DNA of 64,000 nt from Sebaldella termitidis ATCC 33386 (GTDB taxonomy: Bacteria; Fusobacteriota; Fusobacteriia; Fusobacteriales; Leptotrichiaceae): positions 3,503,989 through 3,567,988 of the forward strand of contig NC_013517.1 of NCBI RefSeq assembly GCF_000024405.1, written 5' to 3'. Below, in pieces: positions 55,701 to 62,421 of this stretch. The first letter of the stretch is position 1; each line of letters begins with the position of its first letter. Both the position numbers and the translations under genes were made by a program. Under the pieces are notes generated by a model. It searched no databases and was not told the origin of the DNA. It saw only the letters and a list, made by a program, of their open reading frames with translations.

Positions 55701-56472
55701 CACCCTCTGAAAAATTATAATTTCCTACAAATGATGTTATTCCTCCAGGGTCTGATGTACTCGCATTCCCCAGACTGTTAAAGCTGTCGTCACCATTTCC
55801 TGTTGATGGTACAGTTACAGCAAATGTGCTGATTACTGGCACATCCGGAATAGTTATGTCAGGAATATTAATGGAAAATGTATCTACATTTACATTTGCT
55901 GTAATTACTTTAGTAGGATCACTTGGAGCTGCGAATGTCGGATTGAAGCTCAGCTCCGGAACCTCTGACAATGCCAGATTAACCGGCTCTCTTGTGAGTC
56001 CCTTCAAAGGAATGCTTACTCCCAGATTTATATCCTTTGGTTTTTGTAAAGCCTGATATCCTTTTCCTGCAATTCCGCCTTTTACACTGCTTGTTGTTAC
56101 ATAATTGCCTTCTTCATCATAATATCCTGTTACCTGTGAATGATATTTTGCGTTTTCTTCACTATTATCCACGCCTTTTCCGTGCTCATCATAGTATCCC
56201 GTAAAAAATACCTGCCATTCAAGATATTCGGGTTTTACTATGTAATCGCCCTGTATATGTAAATCTTTTAATTCTTTATTTCTTTGTTTGAGTATTCGTT
56301 CTATTAGTTGGTAATTTTTTTCGTTTGGTTTTCCCTGTTCTATGTTTCTTACAATATTATTATACATTCTGTCATAACGTGATGATACAGGAGCTTTCTC
56401 TCCTTTGGCGTAAGCCGCCATCACCGCATTCAATGCCAGAAATAATACTAATAGTTTCTTTCCTTTTTTCAT
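49735..56472 (-). CDS. Autotransporter adhesin-like protein 2 (type V secretion)
   Basis: A 2245-residue protein with a signal peptide (cleavage after AYA, residue 22). Residues 30-95 are the same conserved N-terminal block as in autotransporter 1 (RYDRMYNNIVRN, NYQLIERILKQRNKEL, YIVKPEYLEWQVFFTGYY). The next ~40 residues hold a second GYYDE copy. The passenger is a long run of Gly/Asn/Ser/Thr-rich rungs with G-I-Y at regular intervals, consistent with a right-handed beta-helix. The final ~300 residues form the beta-barrel, ending VTLKAVF. Unlike copy 1 it is the last gene of an operon with three small secreted proteins, an arrangement resembling the F. nucleatum radABCD locus. Ligand is unknown. 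Confidence 0.9.
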   Translation of the reverse strand: MKKGKKLLVLFLALNAVMAAYAKGEKAPVSSRYDRMYNNIVRNIEQGKPNEKNYQLIERILKQRNKELKDLHIQGDYIVKPEYLEWQVFFTGYYDEHGKGVDNSEENAKYHSQVTGYYDEEGNYVTTSSVKGGIAGKGYQALQKPKDINLGVSIPLKGLTREPVNLALSEVPELSFNPTFAAPSDPTKVITANVNVDTFSINIPDITIPDVPVISTFAVTVPSTGNGDDSFNSLGNASTSDPGGITSFVGNYNFSEGELSGVWNSQYITSYSYDNLTGTSNWASGSNSMTNAGSLGSITVSGSVPALYEITGADRAVFGKNFTISMTSNVSDTYTGVLPHLIQYDPHGSRTTYHNYDYDYYGNALTSWGTYDKYGELLNQGTIKGNGNSLLLISLQMHSGSFSPTVRNEGSILGLYDSNYTDGGRRHVAFSFTVSGSTAARRLEFYNASNGLVELQTKESIGFNYANTSAAHLSIYNEGDVVLYGRNSVGVKTAGAGANTLASSKLVLKTPIRINGDSSIGVELAQVMDSGYGNLTAGQYDPQSAEIRVTIGDEKNKYAGNAAGNDENFVEGAIGLYVNHASLNYRIKEYELQFGDYAKNSSLAYISKGSLTLDNEKYSVINIDKGVDNTGIIVDGTSSTLNLYPHMTVGSTAVPVDGTIALIAKSGGKINLLGSNNIETNGKESHAVVLTDTGTTLTGTSGGDHSFKTAGEGSATLYVKGGSILNLGTSNNVDVYALGNKSIGVYNDNGTITLGTTGGTYEVGTNGVLLYNSGGGTINTPGTSFTVGDGSIFSIAKDSGTKTNFTSGSTLNLLSGSTGFIVDGSMGIPSYFSAYYSGLNTNMDVILSQDATLMALQNANSTLSSLSFGSIGSMFKSITLNGGNIASLLEGTLTVDQNVNLNDSTDAYNTIEKSLIGITNNAVISGSLANQVAIADNFSSVNSVTYNNMINNGTVSLTGDGSVAIYANNGNITNSSAVSATGKESFGIYGENGTVSTNTGTITIGDQGVGIYGVSYQDPSNPGANGGGLINITNSGSITGTGGSGTIGIYSNTNRTGGTKGDAVVTLSGGTINLGNVTEAIGVYVNKGTVNDTGSTITVGKNGIGIYAKDSDLNLSGTNINLYGDNALGMYLEGDTNLLTGTGNIDINGQNVTLFYMNTIPGATINNNFTVSSSAGSTYTLGSMKGGSLEYTGNAGLASDGTLVVGENSAVYLNGSVITAAPGAVNVAAIALDKQYSGTVPVGMTAGTDGENNGTIILGDSSAGIYGKNGSRISNKGSITVGTGSAGLMTSGSGSFVLNSGSITVGSGSHGIYLKDGAGIDNMGSGIISGTGAGSIGLFSNNNTGTVNNSGIIDLTGDKSIGIYTIGTSSQAINNTGTVKVGDSSNISDPSIAVYSNTAGNTVTNSGTVTAGTGSIGIYSNSGTVINNNTSNIGNSGIGIYSTNGIVNLNAGSVMNMGTDGAVAVYGVSSAVNNSADLNTGNGNYGFILKGGSLVNNAGTNSTVGTDSVYMYSTEGAVITNNGNVTMTGSDNVGFYMAQDPASGAGGAVMANNGIISGTAGNNNVGIYNYGGTVDNYGTVSVGNSDILFVSGTTDVDVENSKYSVGIYGENAAIVNHAGANVSAGYGGYGIVAKGGTANNFGTVTTNGDYSTGMYTEGGVITNESTGIINVTGNNAIGMAGKGEGSEIINHGTINITGNGAIGMYGNLGTIITNTGTINITGDGQLFVSSDPTNSLHNVNSGTAGVNGIFDNTIQSVGSTHTLPSLINAGIIKTNGVLALDGIQVLIKPDPSSVQPSGNPDYDFALSGTSIIADEISTSKPIVILPGFSDGTIANVYKLEGVIQATSGKYDFISGSLLWEATPQATGNGSDVYMSRKAFTEFTDGLWFEDFGTSLENNYLSASGDGVEIYNKTAYIPNEENFRHIMASLAGNVYANINQRENDIAGAFENSLHLLQDSTNNTKENVKISIIGGKGKNKEETDGVTGYNYTTTGVLALREVERTYRHTFGYSLGYLHSGFEFNDGNSSEEWVDTVQLGVHNKYKVNDWEMRNDLTGRVSMHNVDRNIDWPSPHGRSEMNGTYETYSVTSDNIIGKEFKISKDASIMPYGAFKAMYVTRPTFSESGLERLEVEGNDAWSAKPRAGVELKGALPLGKNTGVKLKGTLDVAYEYELADLNERERAKLIAVENDYHNLSKPQDEKGTIRTKAAIGVEVEDKYGIFITGEYFTGDNKENDYRAGVTLKAVF

Positions 56473-56487
56473 AATTCTCCTCCTGAA

Positions 56488-56757
56488 CTACCTTATATTG
56501 TTTTCCACTTTATACTGCTCTATTCTGAATAATAAATCTTCTATTTCCTGTATTTCCTTCACTTTTCTGTCTATTTGTTTATCTACTTTTGTTATTTCTC
56601 TTTCCAGTCTCTGTCCGCTGTTTAAGTGCTGTCTGAGATTAATCCACTTTCCTCTTGCACCTTCTCTCAGTTCCCTTCTGTACTCATACGTAGGAGCAGC
56701 ATTTAGCACCATTCCCCAGAGAGCACCTAAAGATATAATCAAAATCATTTTTTTCAT
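56488..56757 (-). CDS. Small secreted coiled-coil protein of the adhesin operon
   Basis: About 89 residues from ATG 56757, chosen because GGAGGAG lies 6 nt before it; an ATG five codons upstream overlaps that site. A signal peptide (KKMILIISLGALWGMVLNA) is followed by a short helical protein with heptad-like Leu/Ile spacing (LEREITKVDKQIDRKVKEIQEIEDLL). The size and layout recall FadA-like small adhesins, but similarity is too weak for naming. It lies 15 bp upstream of autotransporter 2 and only 16 bp after the previous gene's stop. Confidence 0.7.
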   Translation of the reverse strand: MKKMILIISLGALWGMVLNAAPTYEYRRELREGARGKWINLRQHLNSGQRLEREITKVDKQIDRKVKEIQEIEDLLFRIEQYKVENNIR

Positions 56758-56773
56758 AATTTTCTCCTCCATG

Positions 56774-57046
56774 TTATCTTCTTCTCATTCTTGCTGTTTC
56801 ATCTGGTAATAATTCCTCTTCCTCAGCTTTTATTTTATCAAGAGTGCTGTACCAGTAGCCTCTGTGTTCGGGAAGAGTCACATATATCGATTCCTGTGCC
56901 TTTCTCAACGCTTTCTCATAAGCGGAGTATTTCCCGTCCTGGTCAAAATCCTTTGTAATACTTTCTTTTACTGCTCTATCAATTTTTATATCATCAGAAA
57001 AACTGAAAAAAGATATTACAGCAACTAAGATCATAATCTTTTTCAT
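56774..57046 (-). CDS. Small secreted protein of the adhesin operon (2)
   Basis: A 90-residue protein with a signal peptide (MKKIMILVAVISFFSFS) and a charged mature part. ITKDFDQDGKYSAYEKALRKAQESIYVTLPEHRGYWYSTL has a D-x-D-x-D-like segment (DFDQDGK), which may be coincidental. The C-terminus is Arg-rich (RMRRR). AAGGAGG precedes the ATG. Gaps to both neighbours are 11-16 bp, so it is firmly inside the operon. The family was not recognised. Confidence 0.68.
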   Translation of the reverse strand: MKKIMILVAVISFFSFSDDIKIDRAVKESITKDFDQDGKYSAYEKALRKAQESIYVTLPEHRGYWYSTLDKIKAEEEELLPDETARMRRR

Positions 57047-57057
57047 ATTATTCCTCC

Positions 57058-57255
57058 TTATTTTTTAGTCTTTTTCAGATACTTTAAGACCTTGTTATAT
57101 TCTGTTTTATGCCATGCAAGATCTTTTTTTGCCTTATAACTTTCGATTTTATCGGCTCTTTCCATTTCTAAAGCGACGTCAGTTTTCACATTTTTGCTTT
57201 CTGCCGCCGATACTGCACCGAATACTATAAGAAACGTAAAAAATACTATTCTCAT
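57058..57255 (-). CDS. Small secreted protein of the adhesin operon (3)
   Basis: A 65-residue protein, first gene of the operon. A signal peptide (MRIVFFTFLIVFGAVSAA) is followed by a short Lys/Glu-rich helix (VALEMERADKIESYKAKKDLAWHKTEYNKVLKYLKKTKK). GAGAGGAG lies before the ATG. Its function was not recognised. Strict linkage with autotransporter 2 suggests a helper in its export or surface display; this is inference from context. Confidence 0.65.
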   Translation of the reverse strand: MRIVFFTFLIVFGAVSAAESKNVKTDVALEMERADKIESYKAKKDLAWHKTEYNKVLKYLKKTKK

Positions 57256-57329
57256 ACATTACTCCTCTCTCAGGTTTCTTTAGAATAATTCTTCATAATA
57301 ATTTTGCTTGTTAAATTACTTTTATACCC

Positions 57330-57360
57330 ATTATAGATTTATTTCCACACGAATTGTCAA
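57330..57360 (-). promoter_or_regulatory. Promoter of the adhesin operon
   Basis: On the minus strand, TTGACA (57360-57355) is followed by TATAAT (57335-57330) with a 19-bp spacer, longer than ideal. Long spacers often mark promoters that need an activator which twists DNA; that reading is speculative. Confidence 0.5.
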
Positions 57361-57906
57361 ATATATGATAAGAACAGAAAAGGTCTGACAACTATTGAAG
57401 CGAGACTATATGTTAATTTTATCATAAACTACCTATTTTTAAGCAAACTAGACATTCGCAGAAATTACGAATATAAAGCAAAACCAACCCATTACTTTTT
57501 TACATTCAGATTTTTCCATATTCAGCATCTTAATTTTATAAAAAAATATAAAACGAATACTCAATTCTGTTTGTTTTATTCAAAAAACTGTCTGATTCTT
57601 AATATGAAACATTCTGAATTCAATTAAAGAAACATTTTTACTATCATTTAAATTATTGTAATAATGTTCAATTCATTCTATCAAAAGACTCTTAAATTGT
57701 CAAACATTTTTTATTTTGCTTAATAATTTATTTATGGAATAATAATGAAAAAATTTTCCTTATAATGTCTTTAAGGATATATTTTTTTAGAAATAAGAAC
57801 TATTATTTTAAAAATTATATTTTTAATTTTTAATATTATTTTTTAAAATTTACCTAATATTTAATTTTAAAAGACTGTATTTTAGTAGTACTTTTCACAT
57901 TCTTTG
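57361..57906. other. AT-rich intergenic region upstream of the adhesin operon
   Basis: About 545 bp without a visible gene or structured RNA. It contains many short AT runs. It may contain regulatory sites for the adhesin operon, but none could be recognised. Confidence 0.45.
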
Positions 57907-57933
57907 AAAAAAAAATGAACCTTGCGGCTCATT
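57907..57933 (-). terminator. Terminator with GNRA-type loop
   Basis: On the minus strand AATGAGCC and GGTTCATT pair over 8 bp with one wobble around a GCAA tetraloop, followed by nine T residues. It ends the transcript from the gene at 57966-58340. Confidence 0.85.
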
Positions 57934-57965
57934 TCATCTCTTATTATTTAAATTATTCTCATTAT

Positions 57966-58340
57966 TTACAATGTTCCCCATATCATTATTTCATCTGAAT
58001 CACTTTTTTTATCCATAATCCAGTTGCAAAAGTTTTCTATAAACCTTTGCAGATAAATATCTTTATATTCTTTTTTGTATAAGTCAATTAATATTTTACT
58101 CCATTCAACGGCAGGAATACAATTCATCCCACAGGCATCAAAGAATTCCTGTATTTCTTTTGTTTCAGGGTCTGCAAACGGGTAAATACTTTTTACAGAT
58201 TCTGTTATATGTTCAAAATCAGATGAATAAATAAATATATGATCTTCTTCTTTTATACTGTCCCATCTGTCTCCAAATTTTGCAGAAAATAATATAAAAC
58301 CATATTTTTCTTCTCTGGGTTTATAACTCAATATTTTCAT
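57966..58340 (-). CDS. Hypothetical cytoplasmic protein
   Basis: A 124-residue acidic, aromatic-rich protein (MKILSYKPREEKYGFILFSAKFGD...IMIWGTL) without signal peptide, membrane segment or known motif. AGGGAG lies before the ATG. It follows the PstS-like gene on the same strand after 20 bp, so it may be the last gene of that operon, with a strong terminator behind it. Its composition resembles small immunity-type proteins, but no toxin gene is adjacent, so no function is assigned. Confidence 0.6.
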   Translation of the reverse strand: MKILSYKPREEKYGFILFSAKFGDRWDSIKEEDHIFIYSSDFEHITESVKSIYPFADPETKEIQEFFDACGMNCIPAVEWSKILIDLYKKEYKDIYLQRFIENFCNWIMDKKSDSDEIMIWGTL

Positions 58341-58360
58341 AACAAGTAATCTCCCTTATT

Positions 58361-59368
58361 TTACTTTATCGGTACATAGCCCGTTTTTTCCACTACTTCC
58401 TGTCCTTCATCACTTAGTATCCATTCTATCAGCATATCAAGATTTTTATTTTTCACATCTTTTCTTGTAATGATATAAAAATCGATTGTGTATGGATATT
58501 TTCCTGTTCTGATGTTTTCTCTGGAAGGCTCTGCACCGTTTATTGACAGAAGCTTTATATTGTCATTTTTATTCATTCCTGTCACATAATATCTAAAGGA
58601 ATATCCTATTGAGTTCTTATAGTTTCTGTAACTAGCTACTCCGTTAACTATACCGCCCATAAGCTCGTAATATTCCTCCTCCAAAGGCGGTGCCATCTGT
58701 ATTCCGTTCATCACTTTATTTTCCATAATTGTCTGGCTTCCAGAATTTTCCGGACGTTGAAAAGCCATGATTTTCGCGCGCTGTCCGCCGGCTTTTTTCC
58801 AGTTCTTAATTTTTTTAGTGTATATATCCTGTATTTGCTCCACACTTAGATTAGATACAGGATTATCTTTATTAACTAAAAATACAAACGCCTCTCTTCC
58901 CAAAGGAATGAGTTCCAGCTCTACTCCGGCTTTTTTTGCCATCTCGAGCTGACTTTTCGACGGCTCTGCTCCAAATATAGCATCTACCTCTTTATTTATA
59001 AGTCTCTCATATGCAACAGGTGTGGTATTACATTGCACATAATCCTTGACTGTTTCCTCATTAAGACCTTTATAAACTGCCTGTACTATGGAACCATACA
59101 CAGGATATGCCGCTGTTGCCCCGTCCAGTTTAGGATAATTACTTTCTATACTGATTTCCGGTTCTTTTTCAAATATATACAGGCTGTTTTCTCCTGAAAA
59201 AGGGACATAGCGCTGTATGGAAAATCCGTCTGCCACCTGATCTACAGAAGTATCCCTTTTTAATTTACCTGAATTATAAACATATTTATATACTCCAATA
59301 CCTATTACACTCAATATCATCATTATTATTACTGCTAAAAATAAAAATAACGCTGTTTTCTTATTCAT
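58361..59368 (-). CDS. PstS-like substrate-binding protein, membrane-anchored
   Basis: A 335-residue protein. Residues 5-30 form an uncleaved-looking membrane helix (ALFLFLAVIIMMILSVIGIGV). The rest is a PstS-like periplasmic-binding fold: LDGATAAYPVYGSIVQAVY (ligand-loop region), LSVEQIQDIYTKKIKNWKKAGG, FQRPENSGSQT and a C-terminal LIEWILSDEGQEVVEKTGYVPI. These are typical of phosphate-binding PstS relatives. No pstC, pstA or pstB gene lies in the window. It is tandem with a close paralogue 47 bp upstream, and AGGAGG precedes the ATG. Confidence 0.82.
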   Translation of the reverse strand: MNKKTALFLFLAVIIMMILSVIGIGVYKYVYNSGKLKRDTSVDQVADGFSIQRYVPFSGENSLYIFEKEPEISIESNYPKLDGATAAYPVYGSIVQAVYKGLNEETVKDYVQCNTTPVAYERLINKEVDAIFGAEPSKSQLEMAKKAGVELELIPLGREAFVFLVNKDNPVSNLSVEQIQDIYTKKIKNWKKAGGQRAKIMAFQRPENSGSQTIMENKVMNGIQMAPPLEEEYYELMGGIVNGVASYRNYKNSIGYSFRYYVTGMNKNDNIKLLSINGAEPSRENIRTGKYPYTIDFYIITRKDVKNKNLDMLIEWILSDEGQEVVEKTGYVPIK

Positions 59369-59415
59369 TATTCCTCCTGATATCCACTTCTTATTATTTA
59401 ATAAAAATATCTTAT

Positions 59416-60396
59416 TTATTTTACTGGCACATAGCCCGTTTTTTCTACTACTTCCTGTCCCTCATCACTTAATATCCATTCTATCAGCATATCAAGGTTT
59501 TTATTTTTCACATCTTTTCTTGTAACAAGATAAAAGTTTACTGTATACGGATATTTTCCTGATTTGATATTCTCTATGCTGGGCTCTACATTATCTATTG
59601 ATAAAATTTTTATATTATCATTTTTATTCATCCCTGTTGTGTAGTATCTGAAAGAATATCCTATAGATCCTTCATAATTTCTATAATCTGCCACACCGCG
59701 TATTATCCCGCCCATTCCCATGAAAAATTCTTCTTTTAGCGGAGGAGTCATTTTTATTCCCTTCATTACTCTGTTTTCCATAATTGTCTGACTCCCGGAA
59801 TTTTGAGGTCTCTGGAAAGCCTGTATTTTCAATGACTTCCCGCCTGCCTTATTCCAGTTTGTTATTTTTTTTGTGTATATTTCCTGTATTTGCTTTACAC
59901 TTAAATTACTTACTTTATTTTCTTTATTTACAAAAAATATAAATGCTTCTTTTCCTATGGGTATAAGTTCCAGCTCTACACCTGCTTTTTTAGCTGCTTC
60001 AAGCTGCTTTTTTGAAGGCTCCAGTACGAATATAGCATCTACCTCTTTATTTATAAGTCTTTCATAAGCATAAGGCGTCGTATTGCACTGAACATATTCC
60101 CATATCGTATCATCATCAAGTCCTTTATAAACTGCCTGTACTATAGAACCGTATATCGGGTAACCCGCCGTTGCTCCGTCTAATGTGGGATAATCCTCAG
60201 ATATACTGATGCTCGGAGCTTTTTCAAATTTATACAGAAGATTTCCCGGTGCAAAAGGTGTATAATCCCATAAATCCACCTCTCCCACTACTCTTTCCAC
60301 ATCGTAATCAGGTTTCAGCATTATGGATTTCGAAGCGCTGAAAGTCACTGCCCCTGTTGTTATTAACAACAAAAAAAATACTTTAATTCTTTTCAT
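59416..60396 (-). CDS. PstS-like substrate-binding protein, exported
   Basis: A 326-residue paralogue of the next gene, differing mainly at the N-terminus: here a cleavable signal peptide (MKRIKVFFLLLITTGAVTFSAS) replaces the membrane helix. The conserved blocks LDGATAGYPIYGSIVQAVYKGL, LSVKQIQEIYTKKITNW, FQRPQNSGSQT and the nearly identical C-terminus are present. One copy would be free in the periplasm and the other tethered. AAGGAGG precedes the ATG. Substrate is probably phosphate or another oxyanion by family. Confidence 0.82.
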   Translation of the reverse strand: MKRIKVFFLLLITTGAVTFSASKSIMLKPDYDVERVVGEVDLWDYTPFAPGNLLYKFEKAPSISISEDYPTLDGATAGYPIYGSIVQAVYKGLDDDTIWEYVQCNTTPYAYERLINKEVDAIFVLEPSKKQLEAAKKAGVELELIPIGKEAFIFFVNKENKVSNLSVKQIQEIYTKKITNWNKAGGKSLKIQAFQRPQNSGSQTIMENRVMKGIKMTPPLKEEFFMGMGGIIRGVADYRNYEGSIGYSFRYYTTGMNKNDNIKILSIDNVEPSIENIKSGKYPYTVNFYLVTRKDVKNKNLDMLIEWILSDEGQEVVEKTGYVPVK

Positions 60397-60558
60397 TTAT
60401 TCCTCCTTTTTATATTTAATTTTTACAGCAAATATCTAAAAATAGTCATTTTACTCATTTAGCTTTGTTTAATTATACTACACTCATTTATATTAAACAA
60501 CATTTTAAGAATAAAATTTGATTTTTTATAAAATAAGCAATATACGTATAAAAAAGCA

Positions 60559-60593
60559 AAAAACAGATACCCAAAGCTGCAATATCTGTTTTT
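60559..60593 (-). terminator. Terminator of the aminotransferase unit
   Basis: AAAAACAGATA and TATCTGTTTTT form an 11-bp stem with a 13-base loop. On the minus strand it is followed by TTTTTTGCTTTTTT. It lies about 50 bp after the aminotransferase stop. Confidence 0.85.
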
Positions 60594-60643
60594 CTAATTT
60601 TATTCATAAAAAGTTCTATTTTTTCTAAATAACTGTATAAATA

Positions 60644-61891
60644 TTATTTTACCCTGTCTATTACCATTTTTATCTTAGCCGGCAACCCGTGCAGCTGTCT
60701 TTTTGGTACACTGCATATTGCTATTCTGAGACCTTTTTCCAGTATTACAGTGAAAATATTTTCTTTTTGAAGCTCAAGTCCTATTTTTTCAGTATCATCA
60801 CCAAGAGGAACAGTTATAAAAAAACCTCCTCTGTATGTGCACATAGGAATCCCCTCTTCTTTTGCCTCTTTTATAAAAATATCAGCTCTTTCTTTCATTA
60901 GCCCGACATATTCATTTCTTTCTTTTTTCAATTTATCAAAAAGCTCAGGATTAGATACTATATCAGAAAAAAGTCTCATCCCTCCTCTTGATATATTAGA
61001 CCATCTGCTGCGGCATGAAAATTCATTTGCCCGTTTGAAGTCATCTGTTACTTTTTTGCTTGATGACAGTGCAAGCTGTGCTCCCACTCTCAGTCCGTAT
61101 TCAGTGAAGGCCTTGGAAATACTAAAAGCAAAAATCACAAGAACATTTTCGGGAAGCCCCTTAAAATATTCCATATATTCTCTTGCTCCTTTTTCTCCCC
61201 TAAAATCATAATCTATATAAGCTATATCATTCAAAAGAATAATATCCCCTTTTAAAGCTGTTTTTATAAAAAAATCACGCAGTTCTTTCCATTCATCCAT
61301 AGAAAGTGAATATCCCGTTGGATTATGACATGGATCATTTATTATAGCAAGAACTTTACCCTGTTCTTCTATTATTTTTTCTGCTTTCTGCTCAAAATCA
61401 GCAGTATTAAATGCCCCGTTTTCGTCAAAAAGGCTGTAAAGCTCGTATTTTACACCGAATTCTTCTGACATAATCTTATATGACTCCCACATCCAGTCGG
61501 GTATTAGTATTTTCTCTCCTTTATCCACATAATTCCAGATAGTATTGCTTACGGCACCGCTTCCTCCGGGAGTAGCGACAGCGTCTATAAAGGAATCTTT
61601 GAACTCTTCCCCGTAATTTTTCCCCAAAACTACTTCTTTTACACACTCCAGATATTTCGGATCTCCGGAAAATGAACTGGCATAAGCTGCTATTTCATTG
61701 TCGGGAAGATTTTTATAAACTTCCGATACTGTCTTAAAATTAACAAACTGAGCATCTTCATTGCATAAAACACCTATTGTGGCATCTATTACATTCTCCT
61801 GCCCGAATTTTTCCTTTGCTTCTTTTGCTTTAGCCACCACAGTAAATACCTTATCCACAATGGACTTATCTTTTGAATGATTTGCTAACAC
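60644..61891 (-). CDS. Pyridoxal-phosphate aminotransferase, class I/II
   Basis: A 415-residue enzyme of PLP fold type I. Visible marks are ATPGGSGAVSNTIWNYVDKGE (cofactor-phosphate loop), INDPCHNPTGYSLS (the N-P-T-G motif), DIAYIDYDFRG and FSISKAFTEYGLRVG, where the Lys forms the Schiff base. The closing Arg in LRIAICSVP fits carboxylate binding. The pattern suggests an aromatic or aspartate aminotransferase, but the amino-acid substrate is uncertain. Translation probably starts at GTG 61891, with AGGTGA-like sequence upstream; no better ATG exists nearby. Confidence 0.88.
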   Translation of the reverse strand: MLANHSKDKSIVDKVFTVVAKAKEAKEKFGQENVIDATIGVLCNEDAQFVNFKTVSEVYKNLPDNEIAAYASSFSGDPKYLECVKEVVLGKNYGEEFKDSFIDAVATPGGSGAVSNTIWNYVDKGEKILIPDWMWESYKIMSEEFGVKYELYSLFDENGAFNTADFEQKAEKIIEEQGKVLAIINDPCHNPTGYSLSMDEWKELRDFFIKTALKGDIILLNDIAYIDYDFRGEKGAREYMEYFKGLPENVLVIFAFSISKAFTEYGLRVGAQLALSSSKKVTDDFKRANEFSCRSRWSNISRGGMRLFSDIVSNPELFDKLKKERNEYVGLMKERADIFIKEAKEEGIPMCTYRGGFFITVPLGDDTEKIGLELQKENIFTVILEKGLRIAICSVPKRQLHGLPAKIKMVIDRVK

Positions 61892-61922
61892 CTTTCTTCA
61901 CCTACTTTATATTAATCTATGC

Positions 61923-62345
61923 TTACTTTATTTTTTCCATTCTCTTTATCATATCAGGATAATAATTCTCCATAAGATCAGTAAATAATTCCTTTGTAAT
62001 TTTCGGAGTCTCCTCTATTATCTTTTTCCCTGCCGGAGTTTTATAAAAATTCAGAATATCGTCTATTTCCTGCTCTGTAAAATGCCTGTCATAAAGCTCG
62101 GCCTGTTTATTCAGTACATAATCCATCATTGACTGCATCTCTTTCTGCATCGCAGCTTTCTGATTTTTTGATAATTTCATACTATCTGTATCATTTAGTA
62201 TCATTTCCGACATTTCATTTGTTGCTGCCTGAATATCCATTACCTGAAATAATTCTTTTATTTTTTTCTGCTTTGGCGTTTCAGCGGAAAAAACTGTTAT
62301 GTTTATTGTGAATACTAACATTGTAATAATAAATAATTTTTTCAT
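61923..62345 (-). CDS. DUF2059 secreted protein
   Basis: A 140-residue protein with a signal peptide (cleavage near VFSAET). The mature part is helical with the DUF2059 signature: IKELFQVMDIQ near the start, then LYDRHFTEQEIDDILNFYKTPAGKKIIEETPKI. The family is periplasmic and of unknown function. AAGGAG precedes the ATG. It lies between the acid phosphatase gene and the aminotransferase gene with gaps of 76 and 31 bp, so co-transcription is possible. Confidence 0.85.
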   Translation of the reverse strand: MKKLFIITMLVFTINITVFSAETPKQKKIKELFQVMDIQAATNEMSEMILNDTDSMKLSKNQKAAMQKEMQSMMDYVLNKQAELYDRHFTEQEIDDILNFYKTPAGKKIIEETPKITKELFTDLMENYYPDMIKRMEKIK

Positions 62346-62421
62346 ATGCTCACTCCTTATTTATTTTATAGTTATGAAATAATTATATCACAAATACATA
62401 ATTTTTATAATTATTTCTCTT

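Noticed and set aside
61520-61860. Two perfect TTATCCACA DnaA-box sequences
   Set aside because: Both lie inside the aminotransferase gene and come from Val-Asp-Lys codons (gtggataa on the coding strand). There is no cluster, AT-rich unwinding element or origin-linked gene nearby.
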